From Gloeopeniophorella convolvens (Eukaryota; Basidiomycota; Agaricomycetes; Russulales), in contig WTXD01000372.1 in the NCBI GenBank assembly GCA_022496205.1, positions 1-11,027 of the forward strand: a DNA stretch of 11,027 nucleotides, read 5' to 3'. Under the pieces are notes generated by a model, which worked only from the letters and a program-made list of their open reading frames with translations, searched no databases and had not been told where the DNA came from. Made by a program: the position numbers and the translations under genes. Each line of letters opens with the position of its first letter. Within the stretch, counting starts at the first letter, position 1. Positions 1 to 6,594 of this stretch are shown piece by piece.

Positions 1-154
1 GCGACGCGTCTGTGGCGCGGGGCGGCGGCGACTCTGGCATATCGGCTTCTCCCGGCTGAGTGGCCATCGTGAGCTGCTTTGAGTCCAAGCTCCTCTTCCT
101 TTGCAGATCGTCCATACAGTCGGTAGCAAACGCGCTCTGATTTGTCGGTCATAA
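1..154. other. Left edge, unresolved; possible ends of neighbouring genes
   Basis: No gene can be assigned with confidence. On the minus strand an ATG at 115-113 opens a frame that runs off the left edge (38 codons, starting MDDLQRKRSL). A second minus-strand frame is open from the ATG near 151. On the plus strand, a pyrimidine-rich stretch ending in CAG near 104 looks like a splice acceptor, with a possible donor GTGAGC at 68; an intron between them would be only about 38 nt. These signals conflict, so the piece could be the start of a minus-strand gene or the 3' end of a plus-strand gene convergent with the ICMT gene. The flanking sequence is needed to decide. Confidence 0.15.
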
Positions 155-932
155 TCACAATACACCAGGAACATAAAGGTACGGGACTCTGGCAGCATAC
201 TCCTCCCACACCTTCCCAAACTCCTTGTGGAGCACGACATCTTCAGTCGGTGCTCGGGAAAGTATCACCGAGAAGTGCACAAGCTTCACCATCCACACCG
301 CTATAACCACCTTCCCAATTACTGTGCCGATCGTACCGCCTTCCATCCACCATGACCCTGGGCTCCAAAAACCTATCAAGATTCCTAAGACGATCAAGGC
401 ACCACCGGTATAAGATGGGTGTCGGACGATCGAGTACGGTCCTGTTGTGACAAGCTTGTGGTCGTCGAGAATTGCGACTTCGAAGGTGAAGTGCCTTCCC
501 AGCTCCAGGAAGCAGAGCTTGCGAATTGCGATGCCAATGGCACACAAGAGCATCCCGATAACGAACTGAAGTGACGTCCACAGATGCAGGGTATTAATCT
601 CGCTTTGCCACCCGTAGAAGCCCAAGATGATTTTCGAGGTAGGGCTTTCCGGCGTTGCCAAGGCATAGTTGGCAACTGCCTCTGCGAGGAGCCCACCGAC
701 AATTACAACCTGCGAGGCAAATCAATAGTCTATTCAGCGTATGCCGCGCGCAACTGACTCGTTCCGGTGCAAGAGCATATTTGTTCAGTGTTCTTTCTAC
801 CAATTTGATGACCCATGACTTGTCGTCGGCTATCTTCTGCTCTCCTTTCTTCGAGGGAGGCGCAGGAGGGGTGAAGGCGACCTGGAAGCTGAGCGCCGCA
901 GCGGCGAGAATGGGCACTTTGATCAGAGACAT
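155..932 (-). CDS. ICMT-like protein-S-isoprenylcysteine O-methyltransferase, intact copy
   Basis: ICMT-family integral membrane enzymes methylate the C-terminal prenylcysteine of CaaX proteins at the ER, using S-adenosylmethionine. I read two exons, 932-759 and 709-155, separated by a 49-nt phase-0 intron (758-710; donor GTCAGT, branch-like CTGAA, acceptor GCAG). Splicing gives 242 aa, a normal size for the family. The start ATG at 932 gives a hydrophobic N-terminus (MSLIKVPILAAAAL). Hydrophobic segments lie at about residues 1-20, 59-76, 99-120, 160-173 and 184-208. Family hallmarks are the GRHFTFE block (129-135), the cofactor-site stretch KLVTTGPYSIVRHPSYTGG (143-161, with R154-H155-P156 and Y158), and the C-terminal RAPTED...FGKVWEEY...PGV (210-241). 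The frame is intact throughout. A decayed tandem paralogue lies 1.2 kb away. Basidiomycetes often carry many divergent ICMT-like genes, so this may be an accessory copy rather than the STE14 orthologue and its substrate may differ. The family call is firm; the exact role is inferred. Confidence 0.88.
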
Positions 933-2132
933 CTGGGGGTATCTGCGACTGCAATCCTGCTTCGTCCTCTCGCCTTTTCTACCTCTCGATACTGCTCGGG
1001 CCGCAGGTCCACTTCTCCAAATCCGTCCCTGTGATTGGGTGGCCGGTGACCGGTGAAGCTTGAAGGGCATCAGGAGCGATACCTTGGCCTGCGTCGAGCC
1101 TCCTGGACGGCCCCCAATGATGGACTTCCACGGTGCCATACAGCGACGGCTGCCAAAAGAACATCACAATCAGACTACCGAACGACTATCGGCGCCCGTC
1201 ATTGAAAATAGGTCTGAATGACATCTGACGGAGGCTAAATGTCACCCGCCAGAATCTCGAAACGGGGCCGGGTGCGTTTAGCGGTGTATTCGCCAAACTA
1301 GCCTGCGAGATCATAGATGTCAGGACCTGACACTACGGGCCGCGTTGGAAGCGACATCTAGGAATGGATTGGGCTGTTCTTTGTTCCTCTTGAGGTCTAG
1401 GTTCGTGAAGACACTGTCACAGCGACTATTCTCGAGGCTGGGGCTCACCGGGTCACGCAGCACGGTCGCATCGACGATTCGCGCGGTCACGTAAGTGCTC
1501 CGCAAAGAAGTTGTCACCATTCATGTCTCGTGCGGTGCGGCGGAGTGGACTCATCCATGTCTCAATTTCGCTGCTCGTGCACGATGCGTGCAGTCGGCGC
1601 GTAGGGGGCGTGCCAAACAGTCTCGGTACACGGTACCGGTGAGTGTCCCATCGAGCAGCTTCGAACACGGCGATACCACGAATGCCTGCCGATGGCAAAG
1701 GTGGCCCAAAACTAACCAAAACCGAGTAACATAACTTTCTCCTCGCAATCTCCTCGAGTATATCATTGCACAGCACCCACGCCTGTGTACATACGGGAAA
1801 AAATACACCTCCACGGCCTTGAACTGTGCCTTCATAGTGTAACGAACTGTGACGAAGCCTTGCTGCGTGGTACTCTACATAATTTAGCCTAGATGCCTGT
1901 CAAGTTTAGGCTCTTCGACAGCGACCGCCGGCTCTTCCTGGCGCGGGCGTTGCCGTACCGCCAGCTGACTCATCAACGTGCATCGCGGGCGGCCCCAAGT
2001 CCACAACTGAGACCCCGCCGCCTCCTCTCACATCCTCGAATGCCCCTACCATCACGACAGCTCCTCGGAAGCAACAGAGCGGTAGATTCTCGGACTAAGT
2101 TACAGTGGGTGGCGTGTCCCGTCTGCTCTTGT
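933..2132. other. Intergenic region between the two ICMT copies; no recognisable gene
   Basis: This 1.2-kb stretch should hold the promoter of the intact ICMT gene next to 932. The motif GGGGGTAT (plus strand, 936-943) recurs just upstream of the decayed copy (2926-2933), suggesting that some upstream DNA was duplicated with the gene. Several open frames of 60-107 codons occur on both strands, but none matches a family I know or shows matching splice sites. The only coding-like piece is the P/S/T-rich frame at 1910-2098, listed separately. Confidence 0.5.
1910..2098 (+). other. P/S/T-rich open frame, possible exon relic
   Basis: The plus-strand frame is open from a TAG at 1907-1909 to a TAA at 2096-2098 (62 codons). 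It has no ATG and reads like a disordered linker ending in TTETPPPPLTSSNAPTITT followed by APRKQQSGRF. A Pro/Ser/Thr-rich linker running into a basic -RF motif resembles, from memory, the N-terminal region of fungal PP2A B56-type regulatory subunits. Nothing else of such a protein is present and the resemblance is weak. It could be a stranded exon fragment or chance composition. It stops 34 bp before the 3' end of the decayed ICMT copy. Confidence 0.15.
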
Positions 2133-2892
2133 TCACAATACCCCAGGAATGTACCGGTACGGGACTCTGGCCGCATAGCTCTCCCACTCCTCTCCAAACT
2201 CCTTGGAAGCACGGCATCCTCAGTCGGTGCACGGGCAAATATGAGCATGGAGTGCACAACGGCCACCGCCATACCACTGCCAACACCTTCCCTGGTATCG
2301 TGTTGATCATCCCCGCTTCTCTCCACCATGCCCTGGACTCCAGCAAGCTGTTATCAGCCCTAGGACGTCATCACACCCCCGCATACGCGGGATGGCGAAC
2401 GATCGAATAGGCCCTGTCGTGATGAGCTTGTGCTTCCGAGGATCGCGAGCTCGAAGGTGAAGTGCCGTCCTAGCTCCCGGTAGCAGACCGTGCGAATCCG
2501 ACCGCCGACCGCACACGACACATCCAATAATAAATTGCGGCGACGTCCACAGGTGGGCATTCTGGTTGCGCACTGCAGCCCGCAGAGGTGCAGGATAAGT
2601 TCGAGACACGGCTGTCTGGCATAGCTAGAGCGAATTGGCCGCCGCCTCTGCAAGGAGGCCAGCGACACGATGTTCTGGAAAAGCAATCAGATGTGCCCTT
2701 CTCAATCGCGCTTGCCAACTGACGCGTTCTGGACCGGCATATACTTAGAGCGCCCTCAGATGCTTTGACGAACCATGGCCTGTCTTCTGCTATCTTCTCT
2801 TCTCGTCCTTCTTCGAAGGGGTGTGGGAGAGGTGAAGGCAATCTGAAGGCCGATGGCGGAGGCAATGAGAATAGCACTTTGAACAACGGCAT
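2133..2892 (-). pseudogene. Decayed second ICMT-like copy
   Basis: This is a tandem paralogue of the gene at 155-932, recognisable along its whole length but split over three frames. It keeps the start (MPLFKV at 2892), an FEEG..EEKIAEDRPW block matching the copy 1 KKGEQKIADDKSW block, a 49-nt intron with the same GTCAGTTG donor at the same place, HLWTSPQF, ELGRHFTFELAIL, KHKLITTGP, and an ending VPYRYIPGVL before TGA at 2135-2133. Lesions visible against copy 1 include a 1-nt loss after the fifth codon (about 2876), a second shift that restores the frame before FEEG, shifts around WTSPQF and before ELGRHF, a 1-nt loss just ahead of the R-H-P catalytic motif (TTGP then YSIVRHP in another frame), and a 1-nt loss in the C-terminal KEFG motif (about 2203-2207). 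No set of plausible introns repairs all of these. The retained intron shows that it arose by DNA duplication, not by retrocopying. Confidence 0.85.
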
Positions 2893-2930
2893 TATGTTCT
2901 GCGGGATCTCTCTAGAACAAATACGGGGGT

Positions 2931-2936
2931 ATTATA
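2931..2936 (-). promoter_or_regulatory. TATA-like box upstream of the decayed ICMT copy
   Basis: On the minus strand the sequence reads CTCCTATAATACCC, placing TATAAT about 40 nt ahead of the ATG at 2892. Spacing and sequence fit a fungal TATA box. The gene it would serve is broken, so any activity is doubtful. Confidence 0.3.
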
Positions 2937-3098
2937 GGAGCACGCGGGCGATTCAGTAAATACAAGCAAATGGTCAAACAGTGTACTGTACTCACCTCAG
3001 TCCTCGCGCGCTCTAGCGACACGGAAGTGAGGGCGGAAATTCGGGAGGGTGGTTTCAATGACCCCCCGCGGACTCAACTGTACAGTACCAGCCGGATT

Positions 3099-3568
3099 AC
3101 AGCTGAAACCGAAACCGTGGGCCCTTTTCCACTTCTCGGGAATGCAGGCCAGGGTCTCAATTATAAGTGTTCGGTTGTTGATGCCGAGAAACCCGCTTGC
3201 CAGCACGAAATGATAACCCTGCGTCGAGGACTTGACTTCCTGCTCCGCTCAGGTTATGTCAGACTCGCGTGTATCTGGGGACAACTTAGTCTCGTTCCCA
3301 GACCTTGTAGGAGAGGTCGAGAAAGTCGGGGGGAGGGGGAGGGGATAGGGAGAGCCGCTTTCGCGGTACGCCGAGTCGGAGTCAAACTTTCCGAAAGATT
3401 CCCAGGCAAGGCAAGACCTGTTCGAGGAGAGGTTTGCGTGGGAATTGGGGTGGAAATTTGACTCCGCTCACGGCGTACCCCGACGTTGGCTCACACAACC
3501 TCTCCTCGGACGTCGGGAACGAGACTAGGGACAACTTGGCAGGGGCCTACGGTTTCGGTTCTAGCTGT
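3099..3568. repeat. Imperfect nested inverted (foldback) repeat, MITE-like
   Basis: Three pairs of arms are inverted in a consistent nested order. The outer pair is 3099-3124 with 3543-3568 (23 of 26 positions match). The middle pair is 3287-3299 with 3515-3527 (TAGTCTCGTTCCC and its exact complement), flanked by further similarity: AGGAGAGGT on the left arm and its complement CCTCTCCT on the right. The inner pair is 3365-3392 with 3452-3479 (about 25 of 29 aligned positions, one gap on each side). The loop (3393-3451) carries another CGAGGAGAGGTTT copy in the left-arm orientation. The left arm is longer because of about 150 extra nt (3127-3276) and a G-rich insert near 3329-3364. This fits an old foldback transposon or two diverged element copies in opposite orientation. 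I could not see target-site duplications or a transposase. Confidence 0.6.
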
Positions 3569-3638
3569 AGTCCATCGGGAATAAAGATGCGAGGCTCGCG
3601 GTGCGAGCTCAGTGTGCGCGAGAGGCACAGGTCGAAAC

Positions 3639-3657
3639 CCCGGGCCGGCGGCCCGGG
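3639..3657. repeat. GC-rich perfect hairpin
   Basis: CCCGGGCC and GGCCCGGG form a perfect 8-bp stem around the 3-nt loop GGC. It lies 70 bp to the right of the foldback repeat and 16 bp before a second GC-rich hairpin. No T-run follows on either strand, so it is not a simple terminator, and its role is unknown. Confidence 0.55.
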
Positions 3658-3673
3658 TTGTAAAGTCTTGTTG

Positions 3674-3697
3674 GCGCCGGCCGGTGGTGGCCGGCGC
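3674..3697. repeat. Second GC-rich perfect hairpin
   Basis: GCGCCGGCC and GGCCGGCGC form a perfect 9-bp stem around the loop GGTGGT, extendable by G-T wobble pairs. Together with the hairpin at 3639-3657 it forms a 59-bp structured island in otherwise ordinary intergenic DNA. Confidence 0.55.
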
Positions 3698-4077
3698 TGG
3701 TCTGGCTATTCTAAAAGACTCTCGCGCCGTCAAGGTGCCGCCGATTGGAAGTCAACATAACGAAAGCAGACTGCACGCGCCACGAAACGAATACGAAACG
3801 AAACATGAACGTCCGATTCTAACAGACTCATACCTCTTACCTCCGCCTTTTCTACTCGTCACTATCACCCAGACCGCAAGAGCATTTGCAGCGATTCAGG
3901 TGACCGACCCATGGCATGTTCCCAAGCTAGTCTCCTTACTACGAGACAGCTTCCATTCCTTTCGCACGCATTTTATGTAACTATCCCGAACTCGCTACGT
4001 GGGAGGAACCAGCAAGCAAGCAGAGGGTAAAGTTGGCACCGTAGGTCAGGATAGTACGAATTATTTAGCTATGGGGT

Positions 4078-4476
4078 TCATTTCTGCTTTACGAACCAAA
4101 CATCTGCGGCTTCCTCTATCCCTCCTGTCCTTGCGTCGGTAATGCCGCGGATGCCGAACCCGATGACCCTCTCGCCTTCCACCACGAACTCGGCGAACGC
4201 CACAGGTCTCAGCGTCGTGAAGGGTGATGTATCCTTTCCGTATCCCTTCGGATAGATTGAACCTGTCAATATCTCATGGCCACCATTGATTGGTGTAAAG
4301 CGGGCATGGGTGGTCATAATCGTATCCCAGGCAGCGAAGAGGTCGGGCGTGTGTTGTGTGAGCGCTTCGTCGAAAGAGCGGAAGTCGTCCAACACAGCCC
4401 GGCAGTGGTTGGAAGTGCTGTTGACGCTGCACAATTCGCTCGTGCCGTAACCGATATTGTGATAAGTTCCCGTCAA
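4078..4476 (-). pseudogene. Severed C-terminal domain of the left serine hydrolase
   Basis: These 132 codons follow directly, in the same frame, after the TGA at 4479-4477. They read as the C-terminal tail seen in the fungal beta-lactamase-like family: TGTYHNIGYGTSELC at the start, then LFAAWDTIMTTHARF, SIYPKGYGKDTSPF, a VEFVVEGERV-like strand (AEFVVEGERVIGFGIRGI) and the terminal DVWFVKQK before TGA. The neighbouring paralogue ends in the matching SSVWFVKRA. There is no ATG at the start. A one-base loss near 4476 is the likely cause: another frame upstream reads naturally (PTPADTSSQAD) until that point. Without readthrough or frameshifting this domain is not translated with the catalytic part. 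Confidence 0.75.
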
Positions 4477-6055
4477 TCAGCTTGGGAGGACGTGTCTGCG
4501 GGTGTCGGTCTTGACTGAAATTCCTCGCCTGTGGGTTGCGACTGGCCCGGGCTCGGGACGCATGAGGCTTGCTGGGAGGGGGTTCCGCAATGCCAAAAGC
4601 CCTCCTGCAATCATGAAACTGATATTGGTCAAAGGCTGGTCCTTTTCGTCCGCGTTTGCGAGAACAACGATACCAACACCATCCGAAAGAGCGGCGGTGA
4701 TCAGAGCCGATACACCGGGTGAACTACCGCTATGTTGAATGACCTGTGGAAAAATGTTTGTACCCGTCCAGGGAAGAGGAGACTGTACTGACATCGTGTC
4801 CAAGATAGAGAAACGGGTCCAACCTAGGCCATATCCTACGATAGACAACTCCGGATCTCCGAATGTGCTCCCCTTCATGATACTTTGAGCAGACGTGATG
4901 GTATTGAAGGCCGCAGTTGGGATGATGGGTTTTCCCGTGGCAGGGTTCACCCCATCATTCAAGAAAGTTCTGACCCAAAGGGCCTGTCCGGGGGCCAGAA
5001 GGTAAGCCAACTTCCACAAAGCAGTTCAAGATTCTTCGACATACCAGCTCCTCGACGTTGGATATCAGGCCACCAGGCCCAGCCGTGAGATCTATGGAAT
5101 CCTCGGTAAGCCATCGAGGTATGAGACGGCCAAATGAGGTCCATGTCTCGGTAGCTTTGCCTGTCTTGACAGCTTTGCCAACCGAATATGTCGTATGATT
5201 CATCTTCAGGGGATTGGATATACGCTCTTTGACGAAATCTACATAACGAGTCCCCGACAACGTAGAGACGATATGTGCGCCAACCATGTACATCTACCTG
5301 CCGCATCAGAGGGGCATACGGGGTATCACATACGAGACTACCTGGTTGTTGTAATACCACTTCTCACGGAGCTCGAATGAGGGACGAAAGTTCCGGAGGT
5401 TCCGCGTCACGTCAAGCACCGTGTCCGTCTGCTTGATCGCGAGGTCGTGTCTGAAGACAACATCTGACGTAGGGACACATAAAGACCATCGTACGAGCTT
5501 ACCCCGCTGTCCCAGATACGTGAGATAGTATATCGATGAGGTTGGCACTCCCGCTAGCCCAGGGGTCCGAAAGCTTCCAGTCATGGGGCAGGATATCCGC
5601 GAGCTTGGATTTCCAAGTCAGCGAGGACAAGCCTGTGGGCAGAGGCGTGACATTTCGTCCATGCGCGAAGTCATCGATCAGAATGCCCAGAGACGCAGAG
5701 ACAAAGGCCTTTGAGCAAGAGGCGATGCTGAAAAGCGTCTGTATTACTCCGTCATCATTAAAGCTCCGGCAGATACTAGCAGTCGGCGTACATCGGAGGT
5801 CATAGCAGCACCTTCTTCGGACTTTATCCCCCATGCACCGAGTTCCGTCGGTCCATCTTTGCGCACAACGGCCACGGTCAAGCCTGGGATTTTCCCATTC
5901 TCGATGAGCCTCTGCACAAATTCCGAGAAATCAGGTGTCAATATAGGTGTGGCCGCTCCACTGGGTTCTGAGATCAAGGGCTGCTGATCCCCCATGCAAC
6001 GGCCCCTACAGCATGATACACCACAATAGCGGGGGAGAAGACGCCTAAATCTCAT
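4477..6055 (-). CDS. Beta-lactamase-fold serine hydrolase, truncated copy (left paralogue)
   Basis: This belongs to the beta-lactamase / penicillin-binding-protein fold (class C-like) and probably hydrolyses an ester or amide; its substrate is unknown. Exons read 6055-5792, 5738-5503, 5450-5342, 5293-5045, 4983-4789 and 4743-4480, with introns of 53, 52, 48, 61 and 45 nt; TGA at 4479-4477 ends a 439-aa product. The catalytic SxxK is S95-C-S-K98 (IASCSKAF), the second motif is the Y-N-N of WYYNNQ (200-202), and the third is H355-S-G in IQHSGSSPG. A TATA-like box lies 50 nt upstream. Three oddities: residues 6-24 are polar and Cys-rich where a signal peptide is expected, while another frame there is hydrophobic; a 1-nt loss before the last intron demands an unusual splice; and the usual C-terminal domain is cut off by the TGA. 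It may be a pseudogene in early decay. The family call is firm; function is doubtful. Confidence 0.6.
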
Positions 6056-6594
6056 CTCGGCAGCTGGTCCGAGAGGGTTGTTTGTACGGAGGCCCGACGT
6101 GCTTCTTATAAGGTGGGAGGGCGCAGCATACATTTCCTGTCAGGAGAACCAGGTGTCGGGTCCGCAGCAAGGTTCTAATGCGCGTGGGAAGCTGCAATTG
6201 GATTGGATAGGTTTTGTTCCGCTTTCTAGGAACTGAGCACGTACCATGAATGGTCAGCGAACGGTAGCAACGACTGCGTACCAGTGGGCCCTGGAGGAAT
6301 GTGAGGCGCAGCACTCGGAGACCAACTGCCAGTGACGGGTCGGACACACGTGCGTGCTATGGTCGTGCGAATCGGCGTTCTGTGCGGACCAGCACATGGC
6401 AGCCAGGCAGCGGCTAACACCATGAGCGCATAGAGTGGGCCTACGGATTCCCAATACATTGTAGGACTGTTCGCTTGCGTCGAGTCACATTCACGTCTCA
6501 ATACACCAGAATGGCTACTCTACGCGTACTGCGCGTGCCAGACAATCGGACACATCAGATCCCAAACGGTCAAAACAATATCCGCGAGACGGAC
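6056..6594. other. Intergenic region between the two hydrolase paralogues
   Basis: The 539-bp gap holds the promoter of the left copy near 6104 and the 3' flank of the right copy. No coding frame here resembles a known protein. Short open frames occur on the minus strand at 6226-6501, without splice signals or family features. I see no repeat or RNA gene. Confidence 0.45.
6104..6111 (-). promoter_or_regulatory. TATA-like box of the left hydrolase gene
   Basis: CTTATAAG (self-complementary) lies about 50 nt upstream of the ATG at 6055. It supports that ATG as the start over the in-frame ATG at 6133, which lies on the far side of the box. Confidence 0.4.

Larger units (their letters stand above)
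2893..4077. other. Gene-free stretch with foldback repeats
   Basis: I see no recognisable gene in this 1.2-kb region. The long plus-strand open frame at 2970-3461 has no family resemblance and overlaps the repeat arms, so it is probably chance. The region holds a foldback repeat (about 3099-3568), a G-rich run (about 3329-3347) and two GC-rich hairpins (3639-3697). A short direct repeat ACGAAACGA..ACGAAACGA lies near 3781-3801. The rest, 3800-4077, shows nothing I can name and would be the 3' flank of the hydrolase gene. Confidence 0.5.

Noticed and set aside
594..1139. 181-codon minus-strand frame starting at 1139
   Set aside because: Only codons from MSLIKV (932) to the 758 donor belong to a real gene. 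The upstream part has no family resemblance, and the part after 758 is intron and out-of-frame exon 2.
2970..3461. 163-codon plus-strand open frame
   Set aside because: It crosses the foldback arms and a G-rich run, has no recognisable motif and no splice support; its open state is probably chance.
3639..3697. Bacterial-style terminator at the GC hairpins
   Set aside because: No T-run follows either hairpin on either strand and the region is fungal intergenic DNA.
4477..4560. An intron that would remove the in-frame TGA at 4479-4477
   Set aside because: The only nearby donor-acceptor pair (GTCAAG...CCAAG) would be 35 nt long and would not even cover the TGA in the right frame; the next acceptor past the TGA would delete the conserved TGTYHN motif.
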